Source: Promethearchaeota archaeon (GTDB taxonomy: Archaea; Asgardarchaeota; Lokiarchaeia; Sigynarchaeales; SOKP01). From it: DNA of 13,713 bases. Positions within the stretch are counted from its first letter, which is position 1, and each line of letters begins with the position of its first letter. The position numbers were made by a program, and so were the translations under genes. This document shows positions 6,534 to 13,385 of the stretch, one piece after another. The notes below the pieces were generated by a model. It did no database searches, had not been told where the DNA came from, and was given only the letters and a program-made list of their open reading frames with translations. The stretch spans positions 1 to 13,713 of the forward strand of contig JAGXNR010000079.1 in NCBI GenBank assembly GCA_019894875.1, in the 5' to 3' direction.

Positions 6534-6659
6534 TGGCGGCCCTCGAGGGGAATCGAACCCCTATCCCTCCGCAGGATAACTGGGTTTGAAGCCCAGTGTC
6601 GGAGACCACTTATTGTAAGAGACCTAATCGATCTAATCAAATTCCAACCGTCAAGGGCC
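6534..6659 (-). tRNA. tRNA-Sec (anticodon UCA) with a D-stem intron
   Basis: On the minus strand a 9-bp acceptor stem pairs GGCCCTTGA (6659-6651) with TCGAGGGCC (6546-6538), followed by G73 (6537) and an encoded CCA (6536-6534). The T arm has a 4-bp GGGG/CCCC stem around TTCGATT, giving the 9/4 layout of archaeal and eukaryal tRNA-Sec. The anticodon arm is a 6-bp stem ACTGGG/CCCAGT with loop CTTCAAA, so the anticodon is UCA (6589-6587), matching UGA. A 17-nt variable arm (6578-6562) folds with TATCC/GGATA. The D region is too long unless 33 nt (6642-6610) are removed. Removal yields a 7-bp D stem, GTTGGAG/CTCCGAC, with the loop TGGT that is typical of tRNA-Sec. The mature form is then 90 nt plus CCA. 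It starts seven bases after the aldo/keto reductase stop and may be co-transcribed with it. Confidence 0.95.
6610..6642 (-). other. tRNA-Sec intron in the D stem
   Basis: This 33-nt intron was found by two independent criteria. A bulge-helix-bulge can be drawn: the central helix GTTG (6648-6645) pairs with CAAT (6615-6612), the 5' bulge is GAA (6644-6642) and the 3' bulge is AAG (6611-6609). Cutting after the second base of each bulge removes 6642-6610. The joined exons then form a perfect 7-bp D stem with loop TGGT. The inner and outer helices are weak, so it is a relaxed motif. The intron also carries GATTAG twice, three bases apart. Confidence 0.78.
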
Positions 6660-6666
6660 AATAAAT

Positions 6667-7884
6667 TTATTCAAAAACTTCTTTTATGCTTTTCCCTTCT
6701 TCAAATAATTCATTTGTTTTTTCCATGCAAGAAGGGATATCAATTTGTTGAGGACATTTTTCTAAGCATTCTCCGCATTGTATACATAAGGTAGCAGCTC
6801 CTTCAGCTTCTTCACCTTCAGCTTTTCTTTTTTCGAGATCCTTTTCAGTCTTTGCCATCCTATTATAGAAGAAAGCAAGTCTGGGTCTACCACGGTCACC
6901 CCAATAGTAGAGATCATTTACTAATCTAAGCACGTTTGGGATAGCAACTCCATTTGGGCACGGTAAGCAATACCCACAACTTGTACAAGGTACAAGTATA
7001 TATTTAGTATACGCTTCACGTAATTCCGAAATTGTTTCTAATTCCTCTTTTGTTAGAGAATTTATTCCTGAATTGTTTGCTGATTCTACGTTTTCTATAA
7101 CATGTTGCATTGCACTCATTCCACTTAATACCACTGAAACTTCCGGATGATTCCAAACGAATTGTAAGGCCCAATCAGGCATACTTCTCTTGGTTTGTGA
7201 TTTATCTAATACATCCTTAATTTCAGGTTTTCTACTTAAAACATTATCAGGGATTGCTAATTTCCCCCCACGAATTGGCTCCATTATTATCAAAGCCACA
7301 CCTTTACTACCTGCGTATTGTACACCTTTTGTTCCAGCTTGATATTCAATATCTAGATAATTGTATTGGATTTGACAACAATCCCATTTATAGAAATCAA
7401 TAATTTCTTTAAAGGCTTCATAGTTATCATGAAAAGAAAAACCAATATACTTAATTAAACCCTTTTTTTTGGCTTCCTCAATTTTTTCAATTAGGTTCAA
7501 GTTTTTGATCTTTTCTAGTCTATCCCGATTTAATCCATGCAAAAGGTAAATATCTGGTTTAGTTTGTAATCGTTTAATTTGTTCATCAAGATAAGTGTCG
7601 AAATCTTCTTCTTTTTTAATCATCCATATTGGAGATTTTGTAGCGAGATGGACTTTTTCACGATATCCATCTTTTAAAGCTTTTCCTACGACCACCTCAC
7701 TTTCTCCCATATGATATGGATATGCGGTGTCAACATAATTTACACCGTTATCAATAGCATAGCGAATCATTTTGATTGCCTCTTCTTCATCAACCCTCAT
7801 TTGTTGATTCATGGGCAATCTCATTGCTCCAAATCCGAGAGCAGAAACCTCCCACTCAAGCGAACCCATTTTTCTATACTTCAT
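6667..7884 (-). CDS. Aldo/keto reductase with C-terminal ferredoxin-like [4Fe-4S] domain
   Basis: A TIM-barrel oxidoreductase is fused to an iron-sulfur tail. Numbering from the ATG at 7884 (MKYRKMG), the AKR tetrad is visible as D52 and Y57 in DTAYPY, K83 in ATKSP and H116 in LLHG; MEPIRGGKLA and GFSFHD also match the family. The C-terminal domain has CTSCGYCLPCP (C300, C303, C306, C309) and CIQCGECLEKCP (C367, C370, C373, C377), enough for two [4Fe-4S] clusters. The 405-residue length is normal for this AKR subgroup. Substrate and electron partner are unknown; the clusters suggest ferredoxin-type electron transfer rather than NAD(P)H alone. A GTG at 7893 is nearer to the GGTGA ribosome site (three bases away) and would add MYN, so the start is uncertain. 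The stop is seven bases before tRNA-Sec on the same strand. Confidence 0.92.
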   Translation of the reverse strand: MKYRKMGSLEWEVSALGFGAMRLPMNQQMRVDEEEAIKMIRYAIDNGVNYVDTAYPYHMGESEVVVGKALKDGYREKVHLATKSPIWMIKKEEDFDTYLDEQIKRLQTKPDIYLLHGLNRDRLEKIKNLNLIEKIEEAKKKGLIKYIGFSFHDNYEAFKEIIDFYKWDCCQIQYNYLDIEYQAGTKGVQYAGSKGVALIIMEPIRGGKLAIPDNVLSRKPEIKDVLDKSQTKRSMPDWALQFVWNHPEVSVVLSGMSAMQHVIENVESANNSGINSLTKEELETISELREAYTKYILVPCTSCGYCLPCPNGVAIPNVLRLVNDLYYWGDRGRPRLAFFYNRMAKTEKDLEKRKAEGEEAEGAATLCIQCGECLEKCPQQIDIPSCMEKTNELFEEGKSIKEVFE

Positions 7885-8064
7885 ATTATACACTATTCAC
7901 CTAAGAATAAAATATTAATGCTAAAAATTTTCAATGATAATTGAAGTTTATTCTTTAATATTATCATTTAATTAATGATTTACTAAATTGAGACTGTTTT
8001 TTTCTTTATTTAGAAATAGTAGCTATATTTCTTAAAATAAAACTTTAGATTGAGAGAAGATTAT

Positions 8065-8217
8065 ATGAGCAGTGGTACAAAAATAATTATTGATCTAAAT
8101 TTACTGGAATGCCCCTTTTTACCATCGTGCAATTTACCAAAAATTCAGTTTCTATGTAAAAATCTGCAATGCAAAAATTGTCCAGATTATATTATCAAAC
8201 TGGAAAAGATAAAGTAG
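8065..8217 (+). CDS. Cys-rich microprotein, 50 residues
   Basis: A small open frame runs from ATG at 8065 to TAG at 8217, with a GAGAG ribosome-binding-like sequence nine bases upstream. The protein begins MSSGTKIIIDLNLLECPF and has five Cys (16, 22, 31, 36, 39) in the pattern C-x5-C-x8-C-x4-C-x2-C, ending NCPDYIIKLEKIK. The Cys spacing suggests a small zinc- or iron-sulfur-binding protein. It sits alone between the divergent start of the aldo/keto reductase and the convergent end of the Nudix gene. The Cys density, codon pattern and ribosome site favour a real gene, but no family is recognised. Confidence 0.62.
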   Translation: MSSGTKIIIDLNLLECPFLPSCNLPKIQFLCKNLQCKNCPDYIIKLEKIK

Positions 8218-8228
8218 TTGTAAAATTG

Positions 8229-8912
8229 TTACTTTAAATATTGATATCTTCTTATTATATCATCCATCGTGGGTCTTCTTGCTTTTTCTGACCCAATTTG
8301 AACATTGTAGACATTCTCAAGGAAATGTGTTATTAAAAAGGCAGTTACACCCCAAATAGTATATATTTGGTTATTTTCCTTGTTGAAATAGTTGTAATAA
8401 AAAACAGGGAATCTTTCATCGCCTACCTCAAACTCTTGTTCCGCGAAATTAATTTTATTTAGGAAAAAATCAATCGGGACCTTCAGGATTTTTTGAACTT
8501 CTCTCTCATCTCTTACGAGTTTTTGATCGTTACTAATAAGTCCAAGAAATGGGGTAACAATAAATTTACTGATGGTGGGAAAATCGTCTAAACACCCTAT
8601 GATTCTAACATTACTCCTAGGCACACCTATTTCTTCTTCGGTTTCTCGCAAGGCGGTATCTTTCAAAGATTCGTCCTCTTGAGGCTCAAATTTCCCTCCA
8701 GGAAAAGACATTTCACCTCTATGTCTTGTACCCATATTTGAACGGTGAATTAAAATAAGTTCATAAGGTTTATTTATATGGGGGATTATTGAAAAAAGAA
8801 CTGCGGCTTTTGTAAAAAATCCATCCATAAGGGAAGTTCTTAAGGGAGAATCGCATGGATAGATTTTCTTTTTAATCAGATTTTCGTTAAAAATCAAGCT
8901 ATTGGTATCCAT
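8229..8912 (-). CDS. Nudix hydrolase, CoA pyrophosphatase (NUDT7/8) type
   Basis: This hydrolase is predicted to cleave a nucleoside diphosphate linked to another moiety, probably coenzyme A or acyl-CoA, to 3'-phosphoadenosine 5'-phosphate and phosphopantetheine. The CoA-type signature RHRGEMSFPGGKFE (about 63-76) precedes a Nudix box ending RETEEEIGV (89-97), where E92, E93 and E94 include the Mg-binding glutamates. The box has a two-residue-longer front half (GGKFEPQEDES), as seen in NUDT7-like enzymes. A downstream stretch (FPVFYYNYF, then IWGVTAFLITHFL) matches the end of this family. The length of 227 residues is typical. There is no Shine-Dalgarno sequence, and the ATG is probably near-leaderless. 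It converges with the microprotein gene 11 bases away. The substrate call rests on the motif only. Confidence 0.9.
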   Translation of the reverse strand: MDTNSLIFNENLIKKKIYPCDSPLRTSLMDGFFTKAAVLFSIIPHINKPYELILIHRSNMGTRHRGEMSFPGGKFEPQEDESLKDTALRETEEEIGVPRSNVRIIGCLDDFPTISKFIVTPFLGLISNDQKLVRDEREVQKILKVPIDFFLNKINFAEQEFEVGDERFPVFYYNYFNKENNQIYTIWGVTAFLITHFLENVYNVQIGSEKARRPTMDDIIRRYQYLK

Positions 8913-8986
8913 AAAAATTTTAAGATAAAGATTATTTAAAAATCATAATATTTATTCTTAAAAAAGTTTTTAGCAAGTGTAAAATC

Positions 8987-9289
8987 ATGAAACTTCCCAA
9001 AGAAATTAGAGAAAAAAGAGATTTAGGTGGAACAGCTAAAACAAGAAAATGTTCTGTGAAGGGTTGTAGTGAGCTAGCGATTCGCTCTCTTTCAGAAAAT
9101 GCTTGGAAGAATTATATTGAAAAATCCGGTTTGAAACTTAAAGAAAACACTACTCGCAGATTTTATTTATGTAAAGCACATTATAATCAATCTAATAAAG
9201 AAAGAAAAGCTCAAGAAAAAATTTTTCAAAAGAAAGGATTTCTAGATAATTCGGGTGCTAGCAGAAGAGGGAAGTGGGATATTTCTTAA
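8987..9289 (+). CDS. Small zinc-finger-like basic protein, 100 residues
   Basis: This is a lysine/arginine-rich protein with a probable zinc site formed by C22 and C27 (KCSVKGCSE) plus C62 and H65 (YLCKAHY). Between them is a helical region containing conserved-looking hydrophobics (AIRSLSENAWKNYIEKSGL), and after it a long basic helix (NQSNKERKAQEK). The form C-x4-C ... C-x2-H with a basic tail suggests a nucleic-acid- or ribosome-binding protein, though no named family is certain. It starts with ATG at 8987 with a weak AAGTG upstream. It is divergent from the Nudix gene (74 bases apart) and ends three bases before a convergent microprotein gene. Confidence 0.8.
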   Translation: MKLPKEIREKRDLGGTAKTRKCSVKGCSELAIRSLSENAWKNYIEKSGLKLKENTTRRFYLCKAHYNQSNKERKAQEKIFQKKGFLDNSGASRRGKWDIS

Positions 9290-9291
9290 AT

Positions 9292-9417
9292 TTAGGGAAT
9301 TCCCACCATTTTATCATAAAAAACATTTATTAAATTCTGTTGTCCTTGCGCTATCCCTAATGATAAAAGAGATATTGCAACAAGCAAAATTATTATACCA
9401 ATAATTTTATTTCTCAT
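9292..9417 (-). CDS. Hydrophobic microprotein, 41 residues (signal peptide or single membrane helix)
   Basis: A short minus-strand frame starts with ATG at 9417 and ends with TAA at 9292. The peptide begins MRNK, followed by about 19 hydrophobic residues (IIGIIILLVAISLLSLGIA), then a polar tail QGQQNLINVFYDKMVGIP. This charge-then-hydrophobic order is that of a signal peptide or an N-in single-pass membrane peptide. There is no clear ribosome site. It lies 50 bases downstream of the zinc-ribbon gene on the same strand. It could instead be the remnant of a longer secreted protein. Confidence 0.5.
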   Translation of the reverse strand: MRNKIIGIIILLVAISLLSLGIAQGQQNLINVFYDKMVGIP

Positions 9418-9467
9418 ATCTATCGAATTTATAAATTTTGTATTATAAAAATAGTTTTACGATATCT

Positions 9468-10334
9468 TTACTTTGTTAATTCTTCTAGTGTTTTAATTTT
9501 TGTGTCGATTTTCTTCAAGCGTAAATCAAACTCTTTATCATCTTTTTGATATTGCTCCTCATCTATCTCTTTGGAATGAAATCGCCCTTTGTTTAGCTTC
9601 CGCTCACCAGACATTTCTGCTTTCTCTAATTTTAAGTCTTGAATCCATAATTTCATTCCTTCTACTAGGTGTTTTCGTTCTAGCTCTAATTCTAATTTCT
9701 CTTGCTTATATTTCTCTTTTAATTTTTCAAAAGACTCGCTATCTACTTTATGTAATTTATGTTCACGACTTAGATTTTCAAGCTGAAATATCTTTGTTTC
9801 TATGTCATTTTGGATTCTTTGCACAATAAAAGGTTCTTCTAGACTTTTCTTTATTACACTTTCCTTCTGCTTCATTTCTTCTATTAGTGTTTTAACAGCT
9901 TGGAGTTTTATATTTACTTCTTTTTTAAAATCGGCATCATAATCATATTTTGGATCTTTAGTTAATTTTGAAATTTCATTTAATCTCTCTACTAAGACTT
10001 TTTTGTTTAATTGAATGTCATTGTATTCAATATAGTAGACCATTTGTTCTTTTACTTCCTCAGGAAGTGGTTTTATATCTTTTGATTCTTTGAGTTTTTT
10101 AGATTTCCTTTTTTCACTATCGTTATTTATAAGACTCACTTCCGCTTTCTCCGGGATTTCCTCTTTTATTTCCATCTCAGATTTATCAGGTTCTTTTTCT
10201 TCCGGAATATCTTTGATTTGGGATTTAGTTTCACCCTTAGGAATGCCTGTGAGAAGGGGCTTACCACATATGATACAGAATTTGTCACTAGTTTTTGTAG
10301 ATGAACCACAATATGGACAAAACTTTGGACTCAT
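9468..10334 (-). CDS. Zinc-ribbon plus coiled-coil protein, 288 residues
   Basis: The N-terminus has a zinc ribbon with FCPYCG and FCIICG (C6, C9, C20, C23). A flexible, highly charged Lys/Glu linker follows (about 30-90), then a long charged coiled coil from about 95 to the end. Within the last 40 residues is the stretch KGRFHSKEIDEEQYQKD, a pattern (G-x-[FY]-x-[KS]-x-E-I-x-E-E-x-Y) that looks like a short helical hairpin unit. There is no signal peptide or membrane helix. A scaffold, membrane-remodelling or nucleic-acid-associated role would fit the layout but is not shown. The start is ATG at 10334 without a Shine-Dalgarno sequence. It lies about 150 bases downstream of the short-chain dehydrogenase gene. 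Confidence 0.8.
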   Translation of the reverse strand: MSPKFCPYCGSSTKTSDKFCIICGKPLLTGIPKGETKSQIKDIPEEKEPDKSEMEIKEEIPEKAEVSLINNDSEKRKSKKLKESKDIKPLPEEVKEQMVYYIEYNDIQLNKKVLVERLNEISKLTKDPKYDYDADFKKEVNIKLQAVKTLIEEMKQKESVIKKSLEEPFIVQRIQNDIETKIFQLENLSREHKLHKVDSESFEKLKEKYKQEKLELELERKHLVEGMKLWIQDLKLEKAEMSGERKLNKGRFHSKEIDEEQYQKDDKEFDLRLKKIDTKIKTLEELTK

Positions 10335-10488
10335 AGAATTATCAATACAATTTAGTAAAATGATTATATATAATATTTAAAATCAAAATAGTAAATAAAA
10401 TTAATCGAGTCCGATATTTGAAATTTCTGGAACTGTTTTAAATTATGAGTTTTGAGTTTTTTATCTAGTTTTTTCACAATTTGAATTT

Positions 10489-11289
10489 TTATAATCTTTT
10501 ACCAGCAAGATATCGCTCAACATTAACCTTACGAATCCTTCTTACATTATTTTGATTTAATTCGCCGGGAACAACAATCACTTCTTTACTCTTAACAGCT
10601 TCTAAAGAAATACCTACTACTTCTTCTGCTTCCATCCATGATTCTTTAGGAAACCAACTTCGTTGAAAACCACGCATACTTTCAGTATCATGAAACTCTG
10701 AATAAGTATAGCCAGGACAAAGGCTCTGAATAATAATACTCGTATCTTTAATTTTTTCTTGTAACAATTCTGAAAAAACTGTTAATGCAGTTTTTGTACT
10801 TGTGTACATTACACTTCCTTGGGCTTTGTTTACCGCAGCTGTAGAAGAAGTATTTATTATAACTCCCCGTTTTCTTTTTACCATATTTGGAATAGCAGCA
10901 TGACAAAACATAACTGCACTTGTAAAATGGACATTTATCATACCAATATATTGTCCTATATCTGTTTCTAAAAAAGACTTATTAATCCCATAACCCGCGT
11001 TGTTTACGAGTACATCAAGATTATCTAAATTCAATATTTTAGAGACTATTTTATAGTTATTATCTAGTTTGGATAAATCTGCAACAAATACTTCAGCATC
11101 AACAGAATATGTTTTCTTTAATTCCCTGCTCAGATTATCTAATTTTTTTTTTCTTCTTGCTAATAAAATCAAATCAAAGCCTTGCTCTGCCAATTGACGA
11201 GCAAATTCAGCCCCAATTCCTGCTGAGGCACCTGTTATTAAAGCAACTCCGGGATTATCCCAACTCATAAAATTAGCTTTATCATTCAT
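10489..11289 (-). CDS. Short-chain dehydrogenase/reductase (classical SDR)
   Basis: This is an NAD(P)-dependent oxidoreductase with a Rossmann fold. TGASAGIG (19-26) is the cofactor-binding glycine motif, and the basic stretch ARRKKKL after the second strand suggests a preference for NADP(H). Further motifs are DLS (71-73), NNAG (96-99), the catalytic serine in NTSST (147-150) and Y162-x3-K166 (YTSTK). At 266 residues, the length is normal for a classical SDR. The C-terminal region resembles the YqjQ/DltE-like uncharacterised subgroup, so the substrate is open. The ATG at 11289 gives a slightly longer N-terminus; a second ATG, at M8 (MSWDNPG), is possible. The gene is divergent from SelB with 182 bases between them. 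Confidence 0.9.
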   Translation of the reverse strand: MNDKANFMSWDNPGVALITGASAGIGAEFARQLAEQGFDLILLARRKKKLDNLSRELKKTYSVDAEVFVADLSKLDNNYKIVSKILNLDNLDVLVNNAGYGINKSFLETDIGQYIGMINVHFTSAVMFCHAAIPNMVKRKRGVIINTSSTAAVNKAQGSVMYTSTKTALTVFSELLQEKIKDTSIIIQSLCPGYTYSEFHDTESMRGFQRSWFPKESWMEAEEVVGISLEAVKSKEVIVVPGELNQNNVRRIRKVNVERYLAGKRL

Positions 11290-11436
11290 GATTTTAAGTG
11301 TCGATCGATTAAAATATGTTTAAAATTGTTTATTATTCAAGATAAAAATTGTAAAAAATTTAGATATTGTGAATAGTGACTTCTGTTAGATTTTCTTATC
11401 ATAACGCTCATGGTTTTTTCATTAAAAAAGAAGGGA

Positions 11437-11444
11437 TTTATATC
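11437..11444 (+). promoter_or_regulatory. TATA-like box upstream of SelB
   Basis: TTTATATC follows a purine-rich run (AAAAAAGAAGGGA, BRE-like) and lies 27 bases upstream of the SelB ATG, which would give a very short or absent leader. This is a pattern match only. Confidence 0.35.
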
Positions 11445-11471
11445 CTTCATCATATTTTTACTTAGTTTAGG

Positions 11472-12890
11472 ATGGACATAAGTAAAAAAATTCCGGTTCA
11501 TATAGGATTATTTGGACATATAGATTCTGGGAAGACTGCGGTGGCAGCAAGTCTTAGTGACATCATATCTACTGCGGGTATTGACGCTCATCCCCAAAGT
11601 AAAGAAAGAGGAATTACTATTGACATTGGATTCACTAGTTTAATACTTGAGGAGTACCTTGTGACATTAGTCGATGGTCCTGGTCATGCTGACCTAATTA
11701 AAATAAGTGCATCTTCAGTAGAGATCATCGATTGCGCCTTAATAGTCATTGATATTAATAAGGGACCTCAAGTTCAAACCGGTGAACATATTATTATGAT
11801 TGAATCTCTAAATATCGAAAATGTTATTGTTATTCTTAATAAGATTGATCTTTTTAGGGGAAATATTGAAGAGGAAGTTAAAAAAATTAGGAATTTTTTT
11901 GGTTCTACTTCATTCGGTCCAAATGTGCCAATATTTACTGTTTCTGCGAAAAATAAAAAAGGTTTTGAAGAATTAAAAGAGGGAATTTTGAAAATAATTA
12001 AAAAGCTTCATTTAAAAAGAGATATTGGGGGAGATATAATCATTCCTATTGATCATTATTTTCCAATAAAAGGGATAGGAGTAATTCTAACGGGTACTCT
12101 ATTGAGCGGACAATTAAAGATAAGTCAGACTTTAGATATATTACCTATAAAATCTTCAGGAAGGGTTAAGAGCATTCAGATTTTCCATCAGAACGTAGAA
12201 AATGCTAAAGCTGGTGATCGAATTGGAATTAATATGAAAGGTATAGACATTAGAAGATTATATCGTGGTTGCTATGCTACAAATAATGCTGAAGCTTTCG
12301 ATTATTGTGATATCATTGAAGTCAAATCAAACAACCATAAATTATTTAAACCAAAAACTAGTTTTGGGACGCAGATTCACATTACAATTGGTATGTTAAC
12401 TATTGTAGGACATATTTACCCATATTATGAAATGGGTGAAAAAAGGATACAGACAACAGTTTCAAATAAAGATCGTGGGTTTAAAGCAGTAATTATATTA
12501 AATGACAAAGTTTTGATAAGAAAAAAGAAACATATCGTTTTATTAAGTCGATTAGATTTACCTCCTACAACATTAAGAATTATTGGTTCAGCGGAAATAC
12601 TTAAAATCCATTACGATTTCCCTCTATTCTTTAAATATAAAATTAAAAAGGGATTTATTAAAAATCCAAACCACTCTCAAGGAATTATCTGTACGGGATT
12701 GGCTCAGAGTGCTACAGGGGCTAAAAAGATTGTCGGGAAAAATCTAGAACCACCTTTCACAAAAGTTTTAAATACGTTTGGTACAAAAGGTTCTATAATT
12801 GTGGGAATTGAGAAGGATCATGAAGTAATCAAGAAAGGAGATCCGGTGTATCTCAAGGAGTTAAGAAGTTTTCATCTAAAGAATATTTAA
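11472..12890 (+). CDS. selB: Selenocysteine-specific elongation factor (SelB / EFsec type)
   Basis: This GTPase carries Sec-tRNA(Sec) to the ribosome at UGA codons in selenoprotein mRNAs. GTPase motifs are in order: GHIDSGKT (15-22, G1), ERGIT (45-49, G2), DGPGH (68-72, G3), NKID (123-126, G4) and SAKNKKG (G5, about 158-164). HIDSGKTA followed by STAGIDAHPQSKERGITID closely parallels eukaryotic EFsec. Domains II and III follow (GTLLSGQLK, RVKSIQIF, AGDRIGINMKG), then a short fourth domain (about 385-472) rather than the long winged-helix domain IV of bacterial SelB. The 472-residue length agrees with archaeal SelB. The ATG at 11472 directly follows TTTAGG. The Roadblock gene begins four bases after the stop. 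An IF2-gamma or EF1A identity is unlikely given the HIDSGKT and PQSKERGIT motifs. Confidence 0.95.
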   Translation: MDISKKIPVHIGLFGHIDSGKTAVAASLSDIISTAGIDAHPQSKERGITIDIGFTSLILEEYLVTLVDGPGHADLIKISASSVEIIDCALIVIDINKGPQVQTGEHIIMIESLNIENVIVILNKIDLFRGNIEEEVKKIRNFFGSTSFGPNVPIFTVSAKNKKGFEELKEGILKIIKKLHLKRDIGGDIIIPIDHYFPIKGIGVILTGTLLSGQLKISQTLDILPIKSSGRVKSIQIFHQNVENAKAGDRIGINMKGIDIRRLYRGCYATNNAEAFDYCDIIEVKSNNHKLFKPKTSFGTQIHITIGMLTIVGHIYPYYEMGEKRIQTTVSNKDRGFKAVIILNDKVLIRKKKHIVLLSRLDLPPTTLRIIGSAEILKIHYDFPLFFKYKIKKGFIKNPNHSQGIICTGLAQSATGAKKIVGKNLEPPFTKVLNTFGTKGSIIVGIEKDHEVIKKGDPVYLKELRSFHLKNI

Positions 12891-12894
12891 ATTC

Positions 12895-13365
12895 TTGAAA
12901 ATCATTATAAATATATTAGAGGTGTTAAAAATAGAAAAAGCGGAAGATTTTGAAATCGAAATTAGTCAACAAATCTTAGATGAATTAATGAGAACATTGG
13001 AAGTATTAGAGAGTTCCACCGATTTAGAAGGGTCTGCTATTGTTTCAAAAACGGGATTAAGAATTGCCAGTTCAGAAGCAACAGAAGTTGAGTGGGATAT
13101 ATATAGTGCAAGCCCTGCAACGTTGATTTCTCTCGGGGAGAAAATCAGTCAAGGTTTAAAACAAGGTGAACTGAAGGATATTGTAATAAAGGGAACTACA
13201 GGGTATACAATTATTCTAGTTGGAGATGCTGACAATGATTTTATGCTTTTTACACGATGCAAAAAAAGTTATAAACTAGGGTATTATTTCCATAAAATAC
13301 GAAAAGCTTTCAGAGAAATGGAACCTGTGTTAAAACAAGTTCAAACTAAAAAGGTTAGTTATTAG
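12895..13365 (+). CDS. Roadblock/LC7-domain protein
   Basis: The 156-residue frame holds one Roadblock/LC7 domain (about 25-140): a long first helix (SQQILDELMRTLEVLESS), strand GSAIVSKTGLRIAS, the helix SPATLISLGEKISQGL, then strands DIVIKGTTGYTIILVG and DFMLFTRCK. Such small proteins are abundant in Asgard archaea and often pair with Ras-like GTPases or form MglB-like dimers. The start is not settled. TTG at 12895, four bases after the SelB stop, gives the longest form. GTG at 12922 is in frame. An ATA at 12931 lies six bases after a good GGTG ribosome site and gives a start right at the conserved part (IEKAEDFEIE). The stop is TAG. The tight spacing implies co-transcription with SelB. No link to Sec is established. 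Confidence 0.85.
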   Translation: MKIIINILEVLKIEKAEDFEIEISQQILDELMRTLEVLESSTDLEGSAIVSKTGLRIASSEATEVEWDIYSASPATLISLGEKISQGLKQGELKDIVIKGTTGYTIILVGDADNDFMLFTRCKKSYKLGYYFHKIRKAFREMEPVLKQVQTKKVSY

Positions 13366-13385
13366 AACTATTTTTCTTTAAATAA

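Noticed and set aside
6461..6661. A 66-residue minus-strand frame
   Set aside because: It covers the tRNA-Sec gene and the end of the metallo-hydrolase, and is a shadow of both.
8065..8217. A selenoprotein with an in-frame UGA
   Set aside because: The microprotein ends in TAG, and no in-frame TGA extends any gene in the window into a sensible domain. I found no selenoprotein here.
9500..10380. Plus-strand hydrophobic frames of 109 and 96 residues opposite the coiled-coil gene
   Set aside because: A Lys/Glu-rich coiled coil reads as Phe/Ser/Leu-rich on the other strand, so the apparent membrane segments are artefacts.
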